The notes under the pieces were generated by a model. That model was not told the DNA's origin. It saw only the letters and a list, made by a program, of their open reading frames with translations, and made no database searches. Both the position numbers and the translations under genes were made by a program. Of a stretch of 64,000 nucleotides of DNA, positions 26,732 to 35,475 are shown in pieces. The DNA lies in the NCBI GenBank assembly GCA_039513195.1, contig JBCCRM010000020.1:1-64000 (forward strand). The letters run 5' to 3'. Positions within the stretch are counted from its first letter, which is position 1. Every line of letters starts with the position of its first letter. This stretch comes from Thermohalobaculum sp039513195 (GTDB lineage: Bacteria > Pseudomonadota > Alphaproteobacteria > Rhodobacterales > Rhodobacteraceae).

Positions 26732-28138
26732 CTATTCCGCGGCCTTTTCCGCCATGCCTGCTCCGGACAGGCGTGCATGGTGGAGTGCCGCAATGGCGCA
26801 GGAGGCGAGGCGCGCCTTCTCCCCATCCGCCCGCGAAGTCAGGATGATCGGTGCCGCAGCGCCCATCACGATCCCACCGGCCTCGGCGTGGGCCACAAAA
26901 GTCAGCTCCTTCGCCAGCATATTCCCGGCATCTAGGTTAGGGGCGACCAGGATCTCCGCCCGCCCGGCAACCAGCGATTTGATGCCCTTGGTCCGCGCCG
27001 CTTCCGCATCGATGGCATTGTCCATTGCCAACGGTCCATCGACCATGCCGCCGGTGATCTGGCCCCGTTCCGCCATCTTCGACAAGAGCGCCGCGTCGAT
27101 CGAGGAGGGGATCTTGGGGTTCACCGTCTCGACCGCCGAGAGGACACCGACCTTGGGCTGTTCGATCCCGACGGAAAGCGCCAGGTCGATGGCGTTCTGA
27201 ACAATATCCACTTTGGTCTCCAGGTCCGGGGCGATGTTGATGGCCGCATCGGTCACCAGCAGAAGGTGCTTTAGCCCCGGCACATCCATTACAAAGACAT
27301 GGGTCAGGCGGCGGCCCGTGCGCAGCCCGCCATCGCGCTTGACCACCGCGCCGAGGAGTTGATCGGTGTGCAGATGCCCCTTCATCAGTGCGCCGGCACG
27401 CCCCTCTCGAACTAGGGCGACCCCCTTCGCCGCCGCCTGGGCATGGTCGGCGATGTCGATGATCTCGATGCCGCTCAGATCGTCCTCGGTCTCGGCGGCA
27501 CAGGCGCGGACCTTGCGCGCATCCCCGATCAGGATCGGAGTGATCAAGGTGTGGCGCGCCGCCAGGAGCGCGCCGCCGAGGGAGTTCGGCTCCTCCGGAC
27601 AGACCACCGCGGTGGGGATCGGCGGCAGGGGCTCGGCCTGTTCCAAAAGCTGGTCGAAGTGGTAGTGCCGCTGCACCAGCAGGCCCGGGACGTCCAATGC
27701 GTCGAAGCGCATCTTCTGGGCGGGGGCGACGACCCGCGCCTCCCCCTCCAGGATCTGGACGCCATCGGCGACCCGTATGACTTGGGTGGCGAAAGTTACC
27801 TCGTCTTCCTCGTGTTTTGCAGTCACCAGCACCCGCGCGGTCAGCTCGTCGCCCGCCTGCGCGCGGCCGAGAAACCGAAAATTCTGCGCGCGGTAGAGCG
27901 TGCCAGGCCCAGGCATCAAATTGCCGAGCACAGCCGACACCAGCGAGCCCACCCAAAGCGATGGGGCCACCGCCTCCGGGTTGCCGTCGCCGTCGCCATC
28001 TACCCCCGGCATATGCATCGGGTTCAAGTTGCCCGAGGCATGGGCGAAGACGTACAGATCCTCCGCCGCGCAGAGACGGGTCAGCTCCGCGGTGTCGCCA
28101 ACATTGATCTCCCCATAGGTGCGGTTTTGCAGCTTCAT
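26732..28138 (-). CDS. Bifunctional enoyl-CoA hydratase (MaoC) / phosphate acetyltransferase
   Basis: A 468-residue fusion. Residues about 1-150 are a MaoC-like hot-dog hydratase domain (FAHASGNLNPMHM, APSLWVGSL), and residues about 160-460 are a phosphate acetyl/butyryltransferase domain (SLGGALLAARHTLITPILIGD, LMKGHLHTDQLLGAVV, GVLSAVETVNPKIPS). The known fusion family links acyl-CoA hydration with acyl phosphate formation. It is the last of three genes: its start overlaps the stop of the DUF3141 gene by four bases (ATGA), so they are co-translated. No acetate kinase gene is present. Confidence 0.88.
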   Translation of the reverse strand: MKLQNRTYGEINVGDTAELTRLCAAEDLYVFAHASGNLNPMHMPGVDGDGDGNPEAVAPSLWVGSLVSAVLGNLMPGPGTLYRAQNFRFLGRAQAGDELTARVLVTAKHEEDEVTFATQVIRVADGVQILEGEARVVAPAQKMRFDALDVPGLLVQRHYHFDQLLEQAEPLPPIPTAVVCPEEPNSLGGALLAARHTLITPILIGDARKVRACAAETEDDLSGIEIIDIADHAQAAAKGVALVREGRAGALMKGHLHTDQLLGAVVKRDGGLRTGRRLTHVFVMDVPGLKHLLLVTDAAINIAPDLETKVDIVQNAIDLALSVGIEQPKVGVLSAVETVNPKIPSSIDAALLSKMAERGQITGGMVDGPLAMDNAIDAEAARTKGIKSLVAGRAEILVAPNLDAGNMLAKELTFVAHAEAGGIVMGAAAPIILTSRADGEKARLASCAIAALHHARLSGAGMAEKAAE

Positions 28139-30540
28139 GGCAGCCCTGTCCCCCCGGTTAACGGATCCTGGGAGACAGTGACGCCGTCGAAGTCACGGCC
28201 GAGCGCCATGTGAAACCGGCGCAGCAGCGTCATCGTCCGGTCATCCATCTCTGCGACCTCGCCAGGGATGAACCGCACAACGCGGAGCGCCAGGTCGCGA
28301 TCCTCCTCTGCCGCCAGGAGCTTCGGGAGGCTATCGATTGCGCCCTCCGGATCGAACTCGGCGATCAGGGTCTGTTCGTGGATGATATGGGCGCGCATCT
28401 CCGCCCCCAGAGACCGAAAGGGTTCATCGTCGGTCAGGACCCTGCTCGCCCGCTCCAGACGGTCGCGCCGCACCGAGCCACGGGACTCCGCCAGCATCAC
28501 CAGCATCCGGATCACCGCCTCAGCCAAGCCGCCGCGGTCTCGGTTCAACAGCGCTCGCTGCACATCCGGTAGTGCCTTCAGCTCTTCGCTGGTGGGCAGC
28601 GCGCGCGGGGCGGCATGGGGAGTGCCAAACCACTGCATGAATGGATTGGCATAGAGCGAGAAGAACGCCATCTCATAGGCCGCATCGCGCATGTCGCGGG
28701 CGAGATCCATGCTCTGCTCGACCATATCGGCCCAAATCCGCTCTGCGCGCAGGAATGGATTGGTGCCTTCCACCGGGCGGCGGGATTGGCGCACATCGTT
28801 GGCTGCGCTGCGGACCGGTGCGGCCCAAGGGGCTCCGCTCGACAGCGCGGAGCGTTGGATCCGCAGCGGATGGATCCGGCGCATGGTGTCCGTCGGCTGA
28901 AAGCCGGCCATTGCCTTGACCCAAGGGCGCAAGGCCATGTCGTAGAACTCCGCCTGCACCTCCGAAAGACGCGAGACCGCGGCAAAGGGCGTCTCGTCGG
29001 AACGGCCGTCATCCAGCGCCTCCAGATCCGTAAGATGGCGCTCGACAAAGCTTACCTCGAACCGCGCGTCGGTTCCGGTGCCGATGACCCGGTCAATCGT
29101 CATCTCATAGAGGCCGGGGGCCAGGTTCTCGATGGTCTGGAGGACGGAGGCGACCTGCGAATGCTCCTTCTTCGCGACCGAGGAGGAGACGAAGATGCCG
29201 AGATGCCCGACCTTTTCGTGGATCATGTAGATGATGCGCTGCCCGCGGATCCGGATTTCGTCGACATCGGCATAGGAGTCTAGGATCCAGGACAGCGCCT
29301 GCTGGGGTGGGGTGATGTTGTCGCCATGGCTCGCGAAGACGATCACCGGCGAGCGGATTTGTTTCAAATCCACCGGTTTGCCCGGCTCAAGACGCGCCTC
29401 GCCCCGCGCCAGGCGGTTGCCAACAAAGATCTGATTGACGATCCAGGCGATCTCCGCCTCGTTCATCAGGAAGAAGCCGCCCCACCAGCGTTCGAATTCC
29501 AGGAACCGCTGCCGCCCGTGGTCGGCGTCGCGGTAGAGGTCGAAATACTTCCGGAAGAAGTTTCGGCTGGGGTTCAGCATCTCGAAGTTCATCACGAGAT
29601 GGGCACCGTCGAACTGGCCGCGATTGAGGTCCGACAACACCATCGCAGTGGCAACTCCGCCGAGGATGCCGCCATTGTAGCGCATCGGGTTGCTGCCAAC
29701 CGAGCCCGCCCAGGCATCGACCGGCGCACCGTTGGCGACGACGGGCCCCGGCAAATCCGGATGCGAGGCGGCCAGGATCAGAGTCGCCCAACCGCCCTGG
29801 CAATTGCCCATCACCACCGGTTTCGGCGCATCCGGGTGGCGCTTGCGGATTTCCTGGACAAAGGCTGCCTCGGCGCGGGTCACATCGGCGATTGTCTGCC
29901 CTTCGACCGGATCGCGGCGGAAGGCGACGAAATAGACCGGGTGCCCGGCCCGCAGCCCGACACCAACCTGGCTGTCTTCCTTGAAGCCGCCAATCCCGCC
30001 ACCATGGCCCGCCCGCGGATCAATGATCATGTAAGGCCGCTTCATCGGGTCGATCGTCACCCCATCGGGTGGCACGATCTGTAACAGGAAGTAGTTGCAG
30101 GGCGAGGGCAGGCTCGCGCCGTCCAGCACCAATTCGGACCGGTAGGCGAGGACCGGCGGGCATCCGGCAGCCTCATGTTCCAGGAAGATGTCGCCGCGGT
30201 CGAGCAGCGTGTCGAGGCTCAGCACCAGCCGCTGCGCGCTGTCCTGTAGATACGCGGCGAAATGCTGTGCCAGATCGGGCCAAGGTGTCCCCGTCGCGAC
30301 ATCGCCGAACAGGGTGGCGAGGCCCTCTCTGCTCTGATGCGACCGCGCCCGGTGGACCGCGGAGATGGTTTCGCTCTGCTTTCGCGCCGCCGCGAGCATT
30401 AGCTGCGCGCCACTGCCTGAGACACCCAGATTGCGAAGCACTGTGGCGTAGCCGTTGCTGAGTTGCGACAGAAACGGGGTTCCAAAGGTCATCTGGCTCA
30501 GCGGCTCAGACACAATCGTAAACGGCGTCGTCTCGGTCAT
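28135..30540 (-). CDS. DUF3141 alpha/beta-hydrolase-like protein (PhaC-like Cys box)
   Basis: An 801-residue protein of the DUF3141 family, related to poly-3-hydroxyalkanoate synthases. The core (about residues 140-420) contains MIIDPRAGHGGGIGGF and the lipase-type box GNCQGG with a central Cys (residue 247), as in PhaC, and a later FASHGDNITPPQQ that carries the expected Asp. IHEKVGHLGIFV supplies a His. The N-terminal third and long C-terminal extension are unassigned. It starts 12 bases after fabI and overlaps the MaoC/Pta start by four bases, so it belongs to a fabI-DUF3141-MaoC/Pta operon, a likely link to acyl-CoA or polyester metabolism. Its activity is not established by sequence. Confidence 0.8.
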   Translation of the reverse strand: MTETTPFTIVSEPLSQMTFGTPFLSQLSNGYATVLRNLGVSGSGAQLMLAAARKQSETISAVHRARSHQSREGLATLFGDVATGTPWPDLAQHFAAYLQDSAQRLVLSLDTLLDRGDIFLEHEAAGCPPVLAYRSELVLDGASLPSPCNYFLLQIVPPDGVTIDPMKRPYMIIDPRAGHGGGIGGFKEDSQVGVGLRAGHPVYFVAFRRDPVEGQTIADVTRAEAAFVQEIRKRHPDAPKPVVMGNCQGGWATLILAASHPDLPGPVVANGAPVDAWAGSVGSNPMRYNGGILGGVATAMVLSDLNRGQFDGAHLVMNFEMLNPSRNFFRKYFDLYRDADHGRQRFLEFERWWGGFFLMNEAEIAWIVNQIFVGNRLARGEARLEPGKPVDLKQIRSPVIVFASHGDNITPPQQALSWILDSYADVDEIRIRGQRIIYMIHEKVGHLGIFVSSSVAKKEHSQVASVLQTIENLAPGLYEMTIDRVIGTGTDARFEVSFVERHLTDLEALDDGRSDETPFAAVSRLSEVQAEFYDMALRPWVKAMAGFQPTDTMRRIHPLRIQRSALSSGAPWAAPVRSAANDVRQSRRPVEGTNPFLRAERIWADMVEQSMDLARDMRDAAYEMAFFSLYANPFMQWFGTPHAAPRALPTSEELKALPDVQRALLNRDRGGLAEAVIRMLVMLAESRGSVRRDRLERASRVLTDDEPFRSLGAEMRAHIIHEQTLIAEFDPEGAIDSLPKLLAAEEDRDLALRVVRFIPGEVAEMDDRTMTLLRRFHMALGRDFDGVTVSQDPLTGGTGLP

Positions 30541-30552
30541 GTCCGTCTCCTC

Positions 30553-31317
30553 TCAGCCCACAATGCTGAAACCGCCATCGATCAGGTGGACGCCGCCGGT
30601 GACGTTGAAAGCCTCGCGGCTGGCGAGGAAGGCGGCATAAGCGCCGACATCCTCGATCGTCGCCAGGTGGTGGGTCGGTGCGCGCTCGGCCGCATGGGTC
30701 AGTAATTCGTCGAATTCCGCGATGCCGGAGGCTGCCCGTGTCTTCAGCGGACCTGGCGACAACGCATGGACCGAGATGCCCTTTTCCCCAAGCTCCGCCG
30801 CCACATAACGGGTAACGGATTCGAGGGCGGCCTTCACCGGCCCCATGACATTGTAATGATCCACCACTTTTTCGGAGCCGTAGAAGCTGACCGTCATGCA
30901 GGTCCCGCCCTGTGGCATCAGCGGCTCGGCGGCGCGGATGAGCCGCAGGAAGGAGTGGACCGAGATATCCATAGCAAGCCCAAATCCTTCGGCCGAACAA
31001 TCGACGACGCGACCGTGCAGGTCCTCTTTCGGGCAGAAGGCGATGGCATGGAGCAGAGTATCGAGCCGGCCCCAGCGCGCCTCGATCTCGGCGAACAGCG
31101 CCGAGGCAGCCTCTGGGTCGCGGACATCGAGAGGCATCACGATCTCCGCCCCCAGCCGCTCGGCCAGCGGGCGGACATGGCGTTCCGCCTTCTCATTGAG
31201 ATAGGTCACCGCCAGGTCAGCCCCTTGGGTGCGGAATGCCTCCGCACAACCCCAGGCGATCGACTGGTCATTGGCGATGCCGACAATCAAGGCCTTCTGA
31301 CCCGACAGGGAGAACAT
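30553..31317 (-). CDS. fabI: Enoyl-ACP reductase (NADH), FabI type
   Basis: A 254-residue short-chain dehydrogenase-fold protein of the FabI group. It has the FabI-type nucleotide motif GIANDQSIAWG at residues about 13-23, and the catalytic Tyr155 and Lys162 in YNVMGPVK. In the fatty-acid pathway it reduces enoyl-ACP. Here it is the first gene of an operon with DUF3141 and MaoC/Pta, so it may be a second FabI dedicated to storage or acyl-CoA metabolism. The ATG at 31317 has AGGAGCG upstream; an in-frame start at 31374 is weaker. A PhaR-like palindrome lies just upstream. Confidence 0.9.
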   Translation of the reverse strand: MFSLSGQKALIVGIANDQSIAWGCAEAFRTQGADLAVTYLNEKAERHVRPLAERLGAEIVMPLDVRDPEAASALFAEIEARWGRLDTLLHAIAFCPKEDLHGRVVDCSAEGFGLAMDISVHSFLRLIRAAEPLMPQGGTCMTVSFYGSEKVVDHYNVMGPVKAALESVTRYVAAELGEKGISVHALSPGPLKTRAASGIAEFDELLTHAAERAPTHHLATIEDVGAYAAFLASREAFNVTGGVHLIDGGFSIVG

Positions 31318-31328
31318 GCCCGCTCCTG

Positions 31329-31358
31329 TGCTGCCGCAGCATACTAGGGTGCAGTGCA
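31329..31358. promoter_or_regulatory. Palindrome pair resembling PhaR binding sites, upstream of fabI operon
   Basis: Two sites sit 12-41 bases upstream of the fabI ATG: the palindrome TGCTGCCGCAGCA (31329-31341) and TGCAGTGCA (31350-31358). PhaR regulators in Paracoccus and Rhodobacter bind CTGC/GCAG-type palindromes in genes of PHB metabolism, so this is a plausible operator. It is an inference from motif and neighbours. Confidence 0.45.
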
Positions 31359-31434
31359 ACACATCTCCCGACAAGTTTTTTTGACAGACCCCAATGTCAC
31401 GGGGCCGATCATGTCATGAGAAGGCTCTTTGGCG

Positions 31435-32754
31435 TCACGCGCGGGAGAACAAGTTCTTCCAGGCGTGGCGCAGGGCGTCCTCGCCCATCGCCAGAGGTTC
31501 GTCCTTGTAGGCGCAATAGGCGACGGTCTGGTCGATGATGAAGCGCGGGTGGAAGGCGTGCAGCTCCGCTCCCGGTTCCTTCGAATAAAGCTCCAAGAAG
31601 AGGAAGGCGAGCACCTCTTCGGTGAGCTGCAGGCCCTCCTTCTCCGCGGTTAGGGCGAAGATCTGAATGTACATGTCGCGGGATGGTCTATCGACCAGGA
31701 TCTTATAGCGGATCCTACGCAGCGCCGCGTCGTCCACCAACTTGCGCGGGGCGATGTTGGTGGAGAAGATTACGAAGCTGTCGAAATGCACTTCGAATTT
31801 GCGCCCGGTCTGCAGCGCCAAGTAATCCACCCCGGCCTCCAGCGGCACAATCAGGCGGTTCATCACCTCCTGCGGTGTTGGGCGCTGGCGGCCGAAATCA
31901 TCGACCACGAAGACCCCGCCAGAGGCTTTCATCTGCATCGGCGCTTCGTAGACGCGGCTAACCGGGTTATAGGCGAGGTCCAACATGTCGAGCGTCAACT
32001 CGCCGCCGGTCGTGACCGCCGGGCGGACGCAGGGCACGAAGCGGGGGTCGAGACCCACCTCGCGGCGAAGCGTACTGCGCATGTCCCGCTCCGAACTAAC
32101 GCGACGATGCACGATCGGGTCATAGACCAGGATCACCTGCTTTTCGACCTGGATCGCGTAGGGGACGTAGATATGATCCTCATAGGCCGCGCAAATCGCA
32201 TGCGAGATCGACGACTTACCATTGCCTGGCGGCCCATAGAGCAGCATGGCAGAGCTAGAATTGACCGCCGGGCCGAGCTCGTCCATCAGGCTCGGCGATA
32301 GTGTCAGCTCAGCAAAGACCTTTTGCAGCATCGGCTCGGTCAGGGTGATGTCGCGGATCGATTGGGCCTTCGTCTGATGGTTATAGAGATCCAGAGGGAT
32401 CGGCGCCGGCCCCACATACTCGCTCTGCGTCAGGGCCTCATCCGCCCACACCTTGCCCTTTTGGGTCAAGGCGTAGCGCATTTCCGAGGTCATCTGCGCG
32501 CCAAGCTGCCCGAGAGGCTCGATCAGCTTCCGCTCCTTCGCGATTTCGATGACATCCTGGATAATCGGCACGGCAAGCTTGATCACCGCCGCCATCTCGC
32601 TCGCGCGCTCGAGACCCATGCGATAGACGGTTTTGCACAGCAGCTCGATCAGGAAGCCTTCGTCGAGCCCGGTCTCCGCGATCGACTGCGGTGCCCGCGG
32701 TGTTGGCACACCCCGGGGGGCCATCTGCATGTCCACGTGCAGGGGAGCGTTCAT
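31435..32754 (-). CDS. AAA ATPase of unknown role
   Basis: A 439-residue ATPase. Walker A is GPPGNGKSS (Lys180); VFVVDDFGRQ is a plausible Walker B. The first 140 residues hold a helical domain (EGFLIELLCKTVYRMGLERA). Similar ATPases occur in alphaproteobacteria without a defined role. I see no partner gene next to it: the FabI operon lies downstream and a FucT/TPR protein is divergent. An AAA module with this N-terminal helical region may act as a MoxR-like or chaperone-type remodeller, but that is uncertain. Confidence 0.7.
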   Translation of the reverse strand: MNAPLHVDMQMAPRGVPTPRAPQSIAETGLDEGFLIELLCKTVYRMGLERASEMAAVIKLAVPIIQDVIEIAKERKLIEPLGQLGAQMTSEMRYALTQKGKVWADEALTQSEYVGPAPIPLDLYNHQTKAQSIRDITLTEPMLQKVFAELTLSPSLMDELGPAVNSSSAMLLYGPPGNGKSSISHAICAAYEDHIYVPYAIQVEKQVILVYDPIVHRRVSSERDMRSTLRREVGLDPRFVPCVRPAVTTGGELTLDMLDLAYNPVSRVYEAPMQMKASGGVFVVDDFGRQRPTPQEVMNRLIVPLEAGVDYLALQTGRKFEVHFDSFVIFSTNIAPRKLVDDAALRRIRYKILVDRPSRDMYIQIFALTAEKEGLQLTEEVLAFLFLELYSKEPGAELHAFHPRFIIDQTVAYCAYKDEPLAMGEDALRHAWKNLFSRA

Positions 32755-33001
32755 TCATCACCTCGCCGGTTACACGCGGCCGATTCAGCGCGTTAAGGAT
32801 CTGTTCACTATCCTGCTAGGCACGAAGCTTGACGCTTTTTGGGAGGTGCCTGGGCCATATTCCGCCTCAACTGTGGCCCGGGTAAGGCAGCGGGAAACAG
32901 CGCTGGTCGAATCGCGCTGAGGGCGAGTTTCCCAAGGTCATCAGATCTTTAACCCTCTTCGCGTTCTCTGTCCCGTTGCGGAGCAAGCTCGAGGAAATGG
33001 C

Positions 33002-35332
33002 GTGACGGCGCGCATCGGTGATTCTGCTGGGATGCCGCTCCCAACGGCACATCAGTCGCTGTCTCTTACCTTCGACCCAGACCGGATCCCAGCCGCGATC
33101 CCAGGATTGGGCTGCATCTACGCGCAACGGCCAGACCGGCTTGGCGCGCGGTTGACGGCGATGCTGAACGCCATTCGACTCTGCACCGATTACCGATTGC
33201 CACTCGCCATTGGCTGGGGGCGGACCGGCACCGCGGGTTCTGAGCTAGCAGCGCCCGAGGACCTCTTCGACCGCCAATTCATCGACCGGTACTTTATCGA
33301 TCCATCGGACTGGGCGGCCCATGCGACGCATCTCAAATCGCTGTCGCCGAAGGCGGCTCAGGCACTCAGCAGCCAGGACCTCATAGACCGGATCGCACAG
33401 GGTGAGGGCTTTCATTGCGGGATTGCCTTTGGCATCGCAGTGCTCTCGGACGAGCGCCGCGAGACGGTGGCACAGCGTTATGCGCAGACGGCCGCTGCCC
33501 TGCCGCTGACCGCGCGGCTGAGCCAGCTTCTGAGCGAGATCAACACAGAGATAGATCGTATAAGACCATGTATCTCTTATCATATCCGCCGTGGCGACAT
33601 CGTAAAAGACCCAGTAGCACGCAACCGGAAATGGCCCACCAAATTTGTGCCATCCGCCTATTACGACGCCCATATGGACCAAATGCTCACCCAAGGCGCG
33701 AGGTTACTGGTCTTCTCTGACAGTCCGGAGGAGATAGTCAGACTGCGCGCCCGGTGCGACATCCACACGGTCGACGACCTCTTGCCGGCTGTGCCCCTAT
33801 CGATGCCTGAGCGCGCGATCATCGAACTCTTTGCAATGGCGCGAACGGACCGGATCGTGGCGCCGGAGTGCAGCGCCTTCTCCTCTACGGCGGCGGAGAT
33901 CGGCGGGGCCGACAAGATCGCCTTGCCTGCGGCGCTTGGAACCGATGACCGGGAGCGAGCCAGCCGGCGCATCATCCGCCGGATAGAATCCGGCCAGGCC
34001 ACATCGGAGCCTGCGGGGATCCGCGGGCAAGAGCTGCTCTATGCTGTCGACCATTTGGTCAAGGCAGACCGCGAAGGTCGGGCGGCGCGGCTCTTGGACG
34101 ATCAGATCCGCGGAGGCCTCGACCTCGCTTTCCTCTACCCGCTCCTCCTGAACCTGCACCTGCGCCTCGGCGACGCCGCCCGGGCGGCGACGCTGTGGCA
34201 GGAAGTGATCGCAAAGCGGGTGGTGCTCGACGATGCCGCAATGGGCCAGGCCGCCTGTCAGACAGCGGTTGCGCTCACCGCCCTGGGCCAATGGGGGGAG
34301 GCGCGGGAACTGCTTACCATCGGGATCTGGCATGCGCCTTTGGAGGAGGAGGTCGCGCTAGCGGCTTCTCTTCTGTCCGGGATCGGGATCGCGACTACGG
34401 AAGATGGCTTTCCCGCCGACCCGGCGCTTGCGACCCGGATGCGGTTACCCGGGGCGAGGCTGGCCGCGCATCCGTATCTGGGCGCGGTCAATTTCGACGG
34501 CGAGTCGTTGCCGCGGTTTCATGCCGATCTTCTGGCGCGGGACTGGCGAGGACTTTTGAACAGGCGGCTCAACCGGGCCTTCGGCCAGCGCGAGAAAATC
34601 GTGAAGCGCAGCAACAGCTTCGCGAAGCTTGCTGTAAAGGCGCCAGGACCAGGACCGGCCGGGGCGTTGTCCGTCTACGCCCGCGCTTTGGGCGATACGG
34701 ACCTGGGGCTCTGCCTGGCGAAGGACGCGCTCGTCTTGGGTGCTCCGCAGGCGCTCGGCCATAAGCGGGTGGCGGATGCGCATGGCGCGGCAGGGAATGC
34801 TGCCGCGGCCCTGAACCATGCTGAGCTTGCGGCCGAGGCGGCGCCCGGCCACCCCTGCTATCTCGCGGACCTGGCGAAGCGGCGAAAGGAGGTTGGCAAT
34901 AGGGACGGCGCCTTGGATGCGTTGGAGCGGGCGGCGGCCAGCGACCCGCCGATCCCGGACGTGCATCTCCGCCTGGCGCAGGCCTTGCGCGCTGAGGGAC
35001 GGACGGAGGAGGCTCTGACCGCAGTCCGTCGGGCCGTCGCGTTGGCGCCCGCCAGCCACCGTCTGCGGCAGGAAGAGGCGGCGACCCTCAGCGCCCTGGG
35101 CGAACGAGGCGAGGCTGCAGAGATCCTGACGCGTCTCGACAATTGGGGCCGTGCCCTTCCGGGCGCCCTGAAACTCCATGCGAAGATCCGGGTAGAGATG
35201 GGTGATGCGGATTCTGCCCTTGCGCTGGCCGAACGGGCCCTCGCCGGGTCGCCGGACAGTGCGGATCTGCAAGAATTGGTGCACGGGTTGCGTGAAGCCA
35301 CGCGCCTGTGCGCCTTGCCGGACTACAATTAA
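33002..35332 (+). CDS. Fucosyltransferase-like domain fused to TPR repeats
   Basis: A 776-residue protein in two parts. The first (about residues 1-310) resembles GT-B fucosyltransferases: YHIRRGDI at residues 193-200 carries the HxRxGD-type arginine motif that binds the nucleotide sugar, and LLVFSDSPEEIVRLR with ELFAMARTDRIVAPECSAF resembles the acceptor-side end of the domain. The second part (about residues 330-776) consists of tetratricopeptide-like helical pairs, clearest near 595-740. No signal or membrane segment is seen. The GTG start at 33002 has a GAGGAAA site; an ATG at 33032 is an alternative. The acceptor is unknown; the fused repeats may hold a protein acceptor. Confidence 0.65.
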   Translation: MTARIGDSAGMPLPTAHQSLSLTFDPDRIPAAIPGLGCIYAQRPDRLGARLTAMLNAIRLCTDYRLPLAIGWGRTGTAGSELAAPEDLFDRQFIDRYFIDPSDWAAHATHLKSLSPKAAQALSSQDLIDRIAQGEGFHCGIAFGIAVLSDERRETVAQRYAQTAAALPLTARLSQLLSEINTEIDRIRPCISYHIRRGDIVKDPVARNRKWPTKFVPSAYYDAHMDQMLTQGARLLVFSDSPEEIVRLRARCDIHTVDDLLPAVPLSMPERAIIELFAMARTDRIVAPECSAFSSTAAEIGGADKIALPAALGTDDRERASRRIIRRIESGQATSEPAGIRGQELLYAVDHLVKADREGRAARLLDDQIRGGLDLAFLYPLLLNLHLRLGDAARAATLWQEVIAKRVVLDDAAMGQAACQTAVALTALGQWGEARELLTIGIWHAPLEEEVALAASLLSGIGIATTEDGFPADPALATRMRLPGARLAAHPYLGAVNFDGESLPRFHADLLARDWRGLLNRRLNRAFGQREKIVKRSNSFAKLAVKAPGPGPAGALSVYARALGDTDLGLCLAKDALVLGAPQALGHKRVADAHGAAGNAAAALNHAELAAEAAPGHPCYLADLAKRRKEVGNRDGALDALERAAASDPPIPDVHLRLAQALRAEGRTEEALTAVRRAVALAPASHRLRQEEAATLSALGERGEAAEILTRLDNWGRALPGALKLHAKIRVEMGDADSALALAERALAGSPDSADLQELVHGLREATRLCALPDYN

Positions 35333-35475
35333 GGGCCGTGGCGACGCTTCGGCGACGCTCGACCCCGGGATGACGCGATAGCGCCCGGCCGTGGGGTCAG
35401 ATCGGGGGATGCCCCTGCGAGGCCACCGGTGATGATGCCGCGCTGAAGCCACAGAGAAGCGAGGGAAGTCAGCCC

